Shown: positions 17,616-25,449 of the stretch, one piece after another
Position numbering within the stretch: position 1 is the first letter of the stretch
How the letters are laid out: the number at the start of each line of letters is the position of its first letter
Assembly (NCBI GenBank): GCA_965198825.1
Contig: CBDAQB010000002.1
Location: forward strand, 744,001-808,000
Length of the DNA stretch: 64,000 nucleotides
Reading direction: 5' to 3'
Origin: BOG-908 sp965198825
GTDB lineage: Bacteria; Pseudomonadota; Alphaproteobacteria; Acetobacterales; Acetobacteraceae
Position numbers and translations under genes: made by a program
Notes under the pieces: model-generated
The model's database searches: none
Seen by the model: only the letters and a program-made list of their open reading frames with translations
Told to the model about the DNA's origin: nothing

Positions 17616-18029
17616 ATGAAAAGGACACCCAAGCTCGGACGGATCGAAATTGCGCTGGCCGTTTGCTGCGGCTTAGCGGCCTGCACCGACACCGCAGACA
17701 CGTTCCCCTTGAACGACGCGGCTAAGAAGCTAGGTCCTGTTCAGGTGTCCTTTGAGCGGACCGGCATTGGCAGTGGGCCAGTGACAATCACGATGGCGGA
17801 CGGCGAAGTTCTGAAGGGCCGATATCGCGTCGCTTTTGGGGGCGGGGAAGCGTTCGCTTTTTCAGGCGGTCAGAGCGCCTCGGCGCTGGTGATTACCGAC
17901 GGGCCTGTGCAGTTTGTGGCGAGCGGGCCAAAGACCCAGATGCTTTGCCGCGGCGCAAGCTCAACGATGGGGCACGGTAATGGCCAGTGTCAGACCTACG
18001 AAGGGGCGCTTTGGGCCGTTAACTGGTAG
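17616..18029 (+). CDS. small lipoprotein
   Basis: 137 aa. It has a lipoprotein signal peptide with lipobox LAAC (Cys23) after a hydrophobic segment, so it should be lipidated in the inner or outer membrane. The mature part is beta-rich and conserved-looking: GPVQVSFERTGIGSGPVTITMADGE, then GRYRVAFGGG, DGPVQFVASGPKTQMLCRG and GQCQTYEGALWAVNW. I recall such lipoproteins in alphaproteobacteria without a known function. It is read rightward against the phage genes and stands alone, as expected of a lysogenic-conversion gene. Confidence 0.75.
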   Translation: MKRTPKLGRIEIALAVCCGLAACTDTADTFPLNDAAKKLGPVQVSFERTGIGSGPVTITMADGEVLKGRYRVAFGGGEAFAFSGGQSASALVITDGPVQFVASGPKTQMLCRGASSTMGHGNGQCQTYEGALWAVNW

Positions 18030-18218
18030 TTAAGGTTCCTGAAAATTGGCCTTGTGGGTCCGCCACTTCCGCTCCCTAAACTGACGTACCCGCCCCTGTC
18101 CAAGGCACTAGTCTTGACGTCCGCTTACGACCGCCGCTCATCCCAAGGAAGTCAGCCGTCGCCTTACTCAGGCAGCCAGCTTCATATTTGGAAGCGCCGA
18201 GGCGTTCCAAGCTCAATG

Positions 18219-19382
18219 CTAGAAGACACGCTCTTTGCCTTTCTCTCCCGGCGCTAGCTCATCCTGCCCATTGGTGGACGACGAACCACTGTCCGGCGGC
18301 GCCGTAGATGACGACAGCGTTTCCACCAGGCGCAGACCGTCGTCAGCGATCTGATTAAACCAATCGTTCATCGCTCCTTCCCGGCTTCGCAATCCATCCA
18401 TCAGCGGCTTCATAAAAGGCTCCTTTTGCGTGCCTTCCACGCCGTTGGCCATGTTTTGAGTCGCTTTGGTGATGTTCGTCATCATGCGACTCTGATCCGG
18501 CGATGCTATCCAGCCCGACACGTCCGGCTTCGCAACGACATCCATCAGCGCAGGGTTGACGATGCGCAGCATCACGAAAGCGCCGACTAGTTTGCGTATT
18601 TCATCATCGCCCACGCTCTCTTTTCGAGCTGCTTCCACAGTTGTGCCAATTACTACTAGAAGCGACTTGGGCATGTCAGCGTTCATGGTGCTATCCAGCA
18701 CATCAAGCATCAGACCAACCACAGCCTTAGCACGCTTATCGAACTCTACCTTTATGCCGGGAGTAATGTCGTTGCTGAACTCGTTTTCTTCGATTCCGAG
18801 CTTTTTTCTAATCTCTGATGGTCGCAGCTCTGCAGAACCCGAGAATGATTTAACCTTGGCGCGCGTCTCATTTTGAAGCTTACCGAGAAAGGCTTTGCCT
18901 TCTTCGTCAGCCTTCACATATGCAACGCCAAGCCGCGCCCAGTCATTGCTTGAACGGAACAAGGCGCCTTGCGCGGTCGCTAAATCTTCGCCAGTCCTCG
19001 GCTTGCCATCTATCTTCAACTCCTGATCAAGCTGCCTTTGAGCTATCTCCCCCGCCATGGCGATCATGGCGCGGTCGTCTTTCACGATCGGCGTCACGAT
19101 GGTCAATGCCGCCTCAGTCGCTTTTTCACCCTGCAAATGTCCCATGACTTGGCTAAACTGACTGGCCCTCGAGTTTGGGGCAAACAGTCGGGTCGCCTCC
19201 TCCGGCTTAGGTGGCGCACCGACCTGGCCCGGGGCAGCATAAGCCGCGTTAGTCTGGAAGGCGGGCTCTGCCACCTCATCGCGCACAGTGACGCGACGGC
19301 CGATCTTTGCCAGTACCTTATTAGTCCACGCCCTCTTCAACGCCGACACCGCCTTCTTCGGGGCCGACCTGCTTTCCGACAT
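18219..19382 (-). CDS. RasGAP-like domain protein
   Basis: 387 aa, ATG with a perfect AAGGAG site. Three hallmarks of eukaryotic Ras GTPase-activating domains occur in order. ALFRSSNDWARL (140-151) matches the arginine-finger loop LFRxN/TxLA, making Arg143 the candidate finger. MLRIVNPAL (271-279) fits the FLRxxxPA signature with Arg273. QNMANGVEGTQKEPFMKPL (309-327) fits QNxANxxxxxxKEPYMxPLN. Spacing is similar to that in p120GAP and neurofibromin, and the rest is predicted helical, as in the all-helical RasGAP fold. The N-terminus (1-35) is basic; the C-terminus (355-387) is Ser/Pro-rich and disordered. There is no Sec signal. It shares its operon with the helical protein at 19433. Its role, such as a host-cell effector or a regulator of a bacterial small GTPase, is unknown. 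Confidence 0.7.
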   Translation of the reverse strand: MSESRSAPKKAVSALKRAWTNKVLAKIGRRVTVRDEVAEPAFQTNAAYAAPGQVGAPPKPEEATRLFAPNSRASQFSQVMGHLQGEKATEAALTIVTPIVKDDRAMIAMAGEIAQRQLDQELKIDGKPRTGEDLATAQGALFRSSNDWARLGVAYVKADEEGKAFLGKLQNETRAKVKSFSGSAELRPSEIRKKLGIEENEFSNDITPGIKVEFDKRAKAVVGLMLDVLDSTMNADMPKSLLVVIGTTVEAARKESVGDDEIRKLVGAFVMLRIVNPALMDVVAKPDVSGWIASPDQSRMMTNITKATQNMANGVEGTQKEPFMKPLMDGLRSREGAMNDWFNQIADDGLRLVETLSSSTAPPDSGSSSTNGQDELAPGEKGKERVF

Positions 19383-19432
19383 GCTCTAATCTCCTTAGGT
19401 GCCCTCAGTTGCGATCCTGTGAAGTCGCTCTC

Positions 19433-19903
19433 TTAGGTAATTGCCCGCTCGATCTGCGTCAGTGCGGAGTCGAGGGTTCTGTGTAGGGCGACGTCGATGT
19501 CAAATGGGTTGTCGTCGACAATTTTTACGAGTTCGTTTCCGTCGAGCACACCCGCCCGGTAGGCTAGCACGGCCTTAGCAACGGCGGCCTTTGCGGCAGC
19601 ATGCCGTTCCGGAGGAGCGCCCTCAAGCTCTAGAAGAGCGACGGTCAACCCCACCGTCTCACGGCCGCCCGACAAACCAAACAGCCCAAATTCGGCGACT
19701 TGGTCGAGGTCTGGATCGCCGTAGGTCCGGAGTTCCCGAGCGAGCGCCTCAAGCCGTCCGTCCACCTCTTCTTTGGCTGCAAGCCAGACTGCCCGAGGCG
19801 TTCTCGAGTCCACCGTTCCTTTGGAAGCACCTTGCGCTTTGGCCGATACCTGAATGCCGAGCACCCGGCCAACCCATGCCCGTTTCGTGTCCAAATCGCT
19901 CAT
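19433..19903 (-). CDS. helical hypothetical protein, likely partner of the RasGAP-like gene
   Basis: 156 aa from the ATG at 19903; codons at 19912 and 19930 (GTG) are also possible. It begins SDLDTKRAWVGRVLGI, has amphipathic helices in the middle (AVWLAAKEEVDGRLEALARELR) and ends with the block VDDNPFDIDVALHRTLDSALTQIE. Similar small all-helical modules, AWVxxVLG at the start and DDNPF near the end, recur in Acetobacteraceae and relatives as unexplained proteins; that is from memory. It lies 50 bp upstream of the RasGAP-like gene on the same strand. No enzyme motif, signal or membrane helix is visible. Confidence 0.6.
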   Translation of the reverse strand: MSDLDTKRAWVGRVLGIQVSAKAQGASKGTVDSRTPRAVWLAAKEEVDGRLEALARELRTYGDPDLDQVAEFGLFGLSGGRETVGLTVALLELEGAPPERHAAAKAAVAKAVLAYRAGVLDGNELVKIVDDNPFDIDVALHRTLDSALTQIERAIT

Positions 19904-20045
19904 CGCCAACATGCCCGCACGGAAGTGCACCTGGCAATCAGCTGCACCGAATTTAGGGCGGCAATTTACCGACTCTAAATAGCATTGGCAATTTTAAAAC
20001 GACGCGAGTCTAAGTAAGTCATGTCTCAAAGACGCATGCACCTGC

Positions 20046-21620
20046 TCAGTGTATCGTCATGTCTCCGAACGGGTCGTCAGCTTTGCTGGAGCAAACAAGG
20101 ACGTCACATGGGGCAGCAGCCGGCGGCTGAAGATCATCATTGGGAGCGCCTCCGTCCCACTGAATGGGAAGACCGGTGTGTTTGACGAAGTTGGCTCTAG
20201 CGACTTCTAGTTCGCCTACGAAGTAACCAGGCGGCCGCGGATGCTTTATGGGTTGAGACTTCCTCGTAGTTCCGCCGTAAGGATTGTCCATGTCCATCAT
20301 AGCCTCGCCAGCGATTGCGTTCCTCAAGCGGACCGGCTTAGCTCTCAGTGTCGCGCTGAAGTACTCGCCTAACCCCTCACGGCTCAACGGCCGCCGCTCA
20401 CCCCTGACCTTTGCGAACTCAAGGTAAGAGAGCATGAGCAGCTGCGTGCTGATGCTTGGCATCCAGGTGCTGACAACAGCGTCTAGTCCGAGCCGAGATT
20501 GAAAGACGTATCCGCGTTCAAGGCAGTCCAGCCACCAAGCCTCGGTCGTGCCAAGGGACAGTTTGCGTTGGCGCTGCAGCCCGTCGGTCGTAGGAACAGA
20601 ACGAACATTGAAGTTGCTGAGGTCTTCGTTGAGCAGATCTCCTAGCATCGCTGCATAGCCGCCAGTCTCCATCTGCTGCCATATCGCCGCGAAATAGTCA
20701 TGGTCGTTCTTTCTAGCGTCAGAGACCTCGAGCACGAAGAAGCGCCGAGACTCCATGGAGGCCGGCACCACCCACTGCTCATTCGACGCCATCATAATGT
20801 GGAGCATATTTGGCGCCTCAATCGAATTGGCGAACTTGGCCTCAATCGTCAGAGTGGGCTCAGTAACGATGGCTTTAAGCACCCCGACATGAGCGCGGTC
20901 GCCGGCGAAGAAAGCCTCGTCGGCGAACAAAAAGATGCAGTCCCGAAGGTGCGCGTTGAAGTTTCCAACCAGATGCTTCGCGTTCGAAACCGCCAGGGCA
21001 TGCTGACCGATAATGCGCTTCAGAGCCTTTGCGAGAGTGCCCTTGCCGCATCCTTCGCTGCCCTTCATGACAACCGCAACCTCGCCCATCTCGGCTGGCT
21101 GCTGGAGCATGCGAGCCATCCAGCCCATTAGGTAGCCAAACCGGATCGGATCCCCACCGCAGATGACAGTGCGTATGTGCTCACGCAGAAGCGACCAATC
21201 TCCTTCAGCTGGTTGCACAGCAAAACCCTCCCAGAGATTCAGTATGCCCTCGCCGGCGTGCTTGCGCGTTGGATCGAAGACGACGCCGTTGATGAATTGC
21301 CGACGGTCTCGGTGACGGAGCCAAACATCTGCGGCGCTCTTCCAAATGGGTCGATTCTTCTCGTCCTCGCCGACTTTGATTGACCGGTTCAGATAAAGTG
21401 TCTGGAGGTCTCGTGTCGAAAGCCGTTCGTATTTGCGGCGCTTGAGGATCGGATCAAAGCCGGGCTCCAGAACGACAGCCTTCCCGTGCTCCAAAACCAC
21501 CATGAACCGGCTGTTCAGCTCCGCCATAATCGTATCGACGGCTTCGCCTATCGTTGACGCCGACCGCGCTGCTGCTCGGATGGCATCGAGTTCATGGATC
21601 GTCGCCGTGTTATCGGGCAT
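20046..21620 (-). CDS. phage primase-helicase (DUF5906-type SF3 helicase)
   Basis: 524 aa. The central SF3-type AAA+ helicase has Walker A GSEGCGKGT (187-195), Walker B IFLFADEA (229-236) and a sensor-like MLHIMMASNEQW. The N-terminal part (1-150) resembles the region before the ATPase in virus and plasmid primase-helicases (FINGVVFDP, LNLWEGFAVQP). It should unwind phage DNA at the fork. Its start overlaps the end of the AEP-type primase gene by 11 bp, so the two activities are probably translated together as a split version of the fused primase-helicases of mobile elements. The C-terminal 150 residues are unassigned. Confidence 0.85.
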   Translation of the reverse strand: MPDNTATIHELDAIRAAARSASTIGEAVDTIMAELNSRFMVVLEHGKAVVLEPGFDPILKRRKYERLSTRDLQTLYLNRSIKVGEDEKNRPIWKSAADVWLRHRDRRQFINGVVFDPTRKHAGEGILNLWEGFAVQPAEGDWSLLREHIRTVICGGDPIRFGYLMGWMARMLQQPAEMGEVAVVMKGSEGCGKGTLAKALKRIIGQHALAVSNAKHLVGNFNAHLRDCIFLFADEAFFAGDRAHVGVLKAIVTEPTLTIEAKFANSIEAPNMLHIMMASNEQWVVPASMESRRFFVLEVSDARKNDHDYFAAIWQQMETGGYAAMLGDLLNEDLSNFNVRSVPTTDGLQRQRKLSLGTTEAWWLDCLERGYVFQSRLGLDAVVSTWMPSISTQLLMLSYLEFAKVRGERRPLSREGLGEYFSATLRAKPVRLRNAIAGEAMMDMDNPYGGTTRKSQPIKHPRPPGYFVGELEVARANFVKHTGLPIQWDGGAPNDDLQPPAAAPCDVLVCSSKADDPFGDMTIH

Positions 21621-22794
21621 TCAGCTGCCCCCGGCCCTGGCGAGCCGCCCAGAGCGCTGTCTTCGCGACGACCTCGGCGGCCAGCGGTTCAGCTAGCTGT
21701 TCGTTCATCTCCTGAAGGGTGGCCAGAAGGACGTCGCTGGGAACCTCCATCCTCAAGAGACGGAATGCAGCACGTGCCATCGCCTTGCGCCTCGGATCTG
21801 AGACGGCTGGCTTCTCCTTTGAAATGCTGATCGGAGCAGCCCGACCGACATCAAGGCCCCACTCGGCCGTTCCCTTGGCGGCGATGAGATCTGACGCGGT
21901 GCCTGGTAGGGCATCGAGCAGCCAACGCACCGCCTCGGCGTCACTGAAGCCGACTTCGGCTTGTATGCCTCCGAGCAGCCGTGCTTGGTCGCGCAGCGTG
22001 TAATGCTTCATATTATCAGTGGCGGACCGAACACGTTCGAGTATTCGAGCGATGAACGCCTCTGTGTCCCCCTTGACGGCTCCACATAGACCCGCGGGCC
22101 GAGCGACGCGCTGTGGTGGCTTTAGGGTCTCAGGAGAGGGCACCTCGACGAACGCAGCGCCCGGTAGATGAGCGATCCGACCAGACAGATGATCCCGACG
22201 TCCTACGAAAACCGGCGCCGCTGTGAAAATCGGCTGAGCAGGTCGAAATGTGCAAGGGTCTACCGGGTAGGGCTTAAGCCACACACCCAGCTCTGCTCCG
22301 CTAGTAGCTCGAGACAGCCAGAACCACAGCCGTAGCCGACAGCCAGGCTTGATGCCGTGCGAGGCGCTGGCTTGTACGATGCACTGGGCAACCTGGAACG
22401 AGGCAGGGAGATGTCGAACAGCCTCTGCCGCGCACCGCGCTAGATCGTGTCCCGGAACATCTTCTGGGCGATCAATGCCGTCCATGTCGAGCGCACACCA
22501 TTGGTGCTCGACAGCGACCAAGCTCGGTAAGTCTCCCGTCTCCGGATCCGGGTAGGCGAGGCGCCGCACACCACGTATTCTGGTTTGATCAGCGATGTTC
22601 CCAAAGACTGCTGCGCAGGAAGGCTTGGAGAGTAGCCGCTCAAGAAGGTGCCCTAGCTCCAGTAGGTCAGAGACAGGCTCTTCGAAAAGGTCGATCGTTT
22701 TGGCCTGGTCGTATGCCTCAATGCGGCCGTCGGCGTAGATCTTCTTCGCGAGCCGCAGATAGCGGGAGCGGATAATTGTGATGTTGTCGGTCAC
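21610..22794 (-). CDS. AEP-type primase-like protein
   Basis: 394 aa from a GTG that overlaps the preceding stop as GTGA, with GAGGCGG upstream. It resembles archaeo-eukaryotic primase/PrimPol catalytic cores: WCALDMDGI gives the metal-binding D-x-D (Asp103/Asp105), QASASHGIKPG gives the S-x-H nucleotide site (His146), and RLRLWFWL (153-160) is the following strand. A helical C-terminal region (after about 270) may bind the helicase. It would lay primers for phage replication with the SF3 helicase encoded next. Sequence similarity beyond these motifs was not tested. Confidence 0.75.
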   Translation of the reverse strand: MTDNITIIRSRYLRLAKKIYADGRIEAYDQAKTIDLFEEPVSDLLELGHLLERLLSKPSCAAVFGNIADQTRIRGVRRLAYPDPETGDLPSLVAVEHQWCALDMDGIDRPEDVPGHDLARCAAEAVRHLPASFQVAQCIVQASASHGIKPGCRLRLWFWLSRATSGAELGVWLKPYPVDPCTFRPAQPIFTAAPVFVGRRDHLSGRIAHLPGAAFVEVPSPETLKPPQRVARPAGLCGAVKGDTEAFIARILERVRSATDNMKHYTLRDQARLLGGIQAEVGFSDAEAVRWLLDALPGTASDLIAAKGTAEWGLDVGRAAPISISKEKPAVSDPRRKAMARAAFRLLRMEVPSDVLLATLQEMNEQLAEPLAAEVVAKTALWAARQGRGQLNAR

Positions 22795-23156
22795 CTACCG
22801 CCTCGCAGAATACGCTCGTGAATCTCTTCAAAAATCTCCGTCTGACGTGCGCTCCATTGGCAAGATCGTTTGCGTGTCAGACTAGTCAGGAAGGTACGCT
22901 CCCAATCGGTAAGGTGCGCCCGATGGCGAGTGAGAGCCTCGGCTGGTGTTAACCTGCTGGGGTAGCTCCGGGAGGCTTTCTGCCGCTCTGGCCTACAATC
23001 CGGCACCTGCAGCATATCTGGCCAAGTCAGCCCAGCGGCGCGCACCAACTGATCAGCCTTGTGCGCGGCGGCAGCGCGTTCACCTGTGTGGTTGCTGCTA
23101 AACAAACCGCAGATCTTTGCGAGCCGTTCAGCTTCAGTTGGACTGATGAGGCTCAT
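22791..23156 (-). CDS. small phage protein (DUF2786-like)
   Basis: 121 aa from the ATG at 23156, which overlaps the previous stop as ATGA and has GGGAGAAG upstream; the longer frame to 23258 is discarded. Residues 8-48 (AERLAKICGLFSSNHTGERAAAAHKADQLVRAAGLTWPDML) are the helical pattern typical of DUF2786-related prophage proteins. The C-terminal LTDWERTFLTSLTRKR then ARQTEIFEEI block is a common companion. Function unknown; probably an early phage protein given its overlap-coupled place before the primase. Confidence 0.7.
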   Translation of the reverse strand: MSLISPTEAERLAKICGLFSSNHTGERAAAAHKADQLVRAAGLTWPDMLQVPDCRPERQKASRSYPSRLTPAEALTRHRAHLTDWERTFLTSLTRKRSCQWSARQTEIFEEIHERILRGGR

Positions 23157-23656
23157 TGCATCTTCTCCCGCGCAAGTGGGACCGGATGCAGGCCAGATGC
23201 TGGAACGATGACCCAAACAGTGGGCACGTTCGGAGAAGCAGAGACAGCTGCGTGCCACTCGTCCAAATGCGCCGTTGATGTTTCGATTAGGAGCACCCGG
23301 CCGAACAGCAGGGTGTCTGCTACCGCGGCCTCATACTCATCCCGGCGACCGACAGCTGCGTGGATAATAACGTGACGCGCCCATCGCAGAAGCCGTGTGG
23401 CCTGGCGCCACGCGCATGGACCGGTGGGCAAATCGTCATCGTCGCCAATCAAAACCAACGCGGGTCGGTGCACCGACCCGATGAAAGTCTTGACCAAATT
23501 AGAAGAGGTGTCTCGTTGCACCTCAACATGAGCGATGAGGCCTCGGTATAGCGCCTGCAAGAGAACGGCTCGACCGTGTGCGCCAGCGAGTTGGCATTGA
23601 GTTATTGCGCGCGGCAGATCATCCCAGGTCTTGATCCGGTTGAGGGCCGCAGTCAT
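23153..23656 (-). CDS. phage hypothetical protein
   Basis: 167 aa; its start overlaps the stop of the upstream gene and its stop overlaps the next start, both as ATGA. The middle has Rossmann-like alternating strands and helices (PALVLIGDDDD, ARHVIIHAAV, RVLLIETSTAHLDEW, TVWVIVPAS), as in small nucleotide-binding or P-loop-derived domains, but no Walker motif is present. Not recognised. It lies in the early replication operon. Confidence 0.65.
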   Translation of the reverse strand: MTAALNRIKTWDDLPRAITQCQLAGAHGRAVLLQALYRGLIAHVEVQRDTSSNLVKTFIGSVHRPALVLIGDDDDLPTGPCAWRQATRLLRWARHVIIHAAVGRRDEYEAAVADTLLFGRVLLIETSTAHLDEWHAAVSASPNVPTVWVIVPASGLHPVPLAREKMQ

Positions 23657-23886
23657 TGAGCGACCCTCCGAAGCGGCCGGGGAGGAAATCGATCTGCGCC
23701 GGCAGCCCGAACCGAGCGAGCGCTAAGATTCTGATAGTCGGCCAGAAGCGATAAGCATGCCGGCATGCCACCAATTTTGGAGGCAAGCTCTGCCAGAAAC
23801 TCGGCCTGAACACGGGGGCCCAGGGTATGGAGGTGTTCGACTCCGCGCTGAAGGCGCAGGCGGTCGAGAGGCTGAAGGTAAACCAT
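23653..23886 (-). CDS. small phage hypothetical protein
   Basis: 77 aa, ATG with AAAGGAT upstream, 4-bp ATGA overlap with the following gene. The core LDRLRLQRGVEHLHTLGPRVQAEFLAELASKIGG and LSLLADYQ is a helical pattern I have seen in small proteins of alphaproteobacterial prophages. The overlap pattern favours this frame over the other open frame that crosses the same DNA. First gene of the overlap-linked early operon. Confidence 0.65.
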   Translation of the reverse strand: MVYLQPLDRLRLQRGVEHLHTLGPRVQAEFLAELASKIGGMPACLSLLADYQNLSARSVRAAGADRFPPRPLRRVAQ

Positions 23887-23990
23887 AGTCGATCCTTTCT
23901 TTTGGACCGACGCAGGCGACGCTTGAAACTTTCAGCAGGGCCGTCTATTAGGAGTATGCCTCGCAAGCACAATCCAAGCCTCTACTGTTC

Positions 23991-24018
23991 GCCCCCGTGC
24001 GCCCCTGCGTGCGGGGGC
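23991..24018. other. GC-rich hairpin
   Basis: GCCCCCG at 23991-23997 pairs with CGGGGGC at 24012-24018 around a 14-nt loop that can pair further. It lies in the 200-bp gap between the AlpA-like regulator and the early operon. It may limit transcription running from the regulator. No T-run follows in the leftward direction. Confidence 0.4.
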
Positions 24019-24088
24019 TTCTAGTTTGGGGATGAGCGATTGAAAGAAGCGGCAGTGGCCGCCTCAAACGGCTCCTGCTTGGCGGTCA

Positions 24089-24295
24089 TCACGCGGCCGC
24101 CTGCAGCTTCGGTAGGCTCTCGAACAAAGCGCGCGCAGAGGCTGCCATGATCAGTGTGCGGCCGCCAAGCTTACGGGCGTCGAGCTTCTGTTCCTTGATC
24201 AGCGCGTAGGTGGTAGTGCGGCCGACGCCATAACGGGCCATGAAACGGTCGACGGTATACGCTTCAGGTTCGTCGGTAGGTGCACGGGTCTGCAT
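24089..24295 (-). CDS. AlpA-like helix-turn-helix regulator/excisionase
   Basis: 68 aa. Residues 13-60 form a MerR/AlpA-type winged helix: YTVDRFMARYGVGRTTTYALIKEQKL, then ARKLGGRTLIMAASARALFESLP. Such small proteins act as excisionases or activators of integrase genes in P4-like elements. The ATG has GAGGGCG upstream. It lies between the integrase pair and the replication operon on the same strand, matching a lysis/excision control role. Function is inferred from family and place. Confidence 0.8.
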   Translation of the reverse strand: MQTRAPTDEPEAYTVDRFMARYGVGRTTTYALIKEQKLDARKLGGRTLIMAASARALFESLPKLQAAA

Positions 24296-24372
24296 GTGTT
24301 CGCCCTCAAGTTAATGAATAAGGGCGGATTTGAGCTACGCTGTAGAATGCCGCTATTTATCAGTGTTCGGAG

Positions 24373-25449
24373 TTAAGTCGGAGTTCCACCAGTAATAGCC
24401 CGGAGTTGCTCCAATGCACGATCACGGGCATCCTTAACGGTGGCTGGGCTTAGCTTTTGATGGGCCTTTCGGTATTGCGCTGTCGGCGGTCCATAGATGC
24501 TAAGGAGAATCTCCACGGTTTCATTGTCCAAGCGTGCGTAGCTGTCGGCATAGTTTTCCATCATCAGCGCCACGATCGCTTCTCTCACCCGCGGCTTCGG
24601 TCCGGTAGTTTGCTTTCTTCGAAGTATCTCAGTCGGTCGTTTAGTCGCTTGACTCATACAAACGCTCGAGGCCATTTTGGCAGCTGAGTTTGTCGACGAA
24701 GTAGCATCTGCCGGAACAGAGTCGTTGTTAGGCAAGACTTCTCGTAACGTGCAGTCACGTCCTCCTTTCTCGCTAAGTAGCCGTAGGATGTGAGCTCGCC
24801 AAAACCTCACTAATCGCCAGCTCGGCCGCTTTTCGTTGTGCTTGCCGGCCCGGCCATCAAATATGTCGACGAAGTTGTTAACGAGGAGAAACTCTGTTCG
24901 CAAACTTTCACCTTCTTGGTAATGAACTTCTACAAACGACGTTTGCTCGGAAAGTAAGGTCGGTGGTATAGGCCTGAATTTACTTTGATATGAATCTTTG
25001 TCATAATCGCCAGCCTGTCCCTCTCCCTCTATCTTTTTATCCACCATCCATTGCAGTAGTTGTTGGCTGGCTTTGCTCCACAACATCGAACCATACTTTT
25101 GGTGCTGCTCGTACTGACTTAAATCGACCAACAATCGCTCTTGGATCTTATCTCGACCGCATACCTCAGTCAGGGCCGCGCAATCTGCAAATTTTGTACG
25201 CGGGTCCGCTGCGATGACCTGCTCGACGATCCAAGAGCGGTTCTCTTCAGTTAGATCTTCTGATCTCGGATCAAACTTCCAGCGCGAAATGAATGTTCTC
25301 GTGGCGCTTTCAAAGTCTCTATTTGGATCGTATGACTGCAATATGCAAAGAACTGCTTCCGCAGCAGATATTCTCTCGCTCTGGATCTCTGGGGTCACGA
25401 AAGCTGGGATCCCAAGTGGCGCCCACCCTTCGTCGGCGATGTTCATCAT
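24373..25449 (-). CDS. hypothetical protein coupled to the integrase
   Basis: 358 aa; the ATG overlaps the integrase stop as ATGA, so the two are translationally coupled. The N-terminal 150 residues are helical (ISAAEAVLCILQSYDP, WKFDPRSEDLTEENRSWIVEQV). The middle has FRPIPPTLLSEQTSFVEVHY. The end is a basic Thr/Lys-rich linker plus a helical tail (LSPATVKDARDRALEQLRA). No catalytic motif is recognised. Base composition is clearly lower in GC than that of its neighbours, consistent with recent acquisition. It could modulate integration or be an accessory (moron) gene. Confidence 0.65.
   Translation of the reverse strand: MMNIADEGWAPLGIPAFVTPEIQSERISAAEAVLCILQSYDPNRDFESATRTFISRWKFDPRSEDLTEENRSWIVEQVIAADPRTKFADCAALTEVCGRDKIQERLLVDLSQYEQHQKYGSMLWSKASQQLLQWMVDKKIEGEGQAGDYDKDSYQSKFRPIPPTLLSEQTSFVEVHYQEGESLRTEFLLVNNFVDIFDGRAGKHNEKRPSWRLVRFWRAHILRLLSEKGGRDCTLREVLPNNDSVPADATSSTNSAAKMASSVCMSQATKRPTEILRRKQTTGPKPRVREAIVALMMENYADSYARLDNETVEILLSIYGPPTAQYRKAHQKLSPATVKDARDRALEQLRAITGGTPT

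Noticed and set aside
23619..23972. Alternative frame (117 codons) over the small early phage gene
   Set aside because: The frame at 23653-23886 has a good ribosome site and the ATGA overlap shared by the whole operon.
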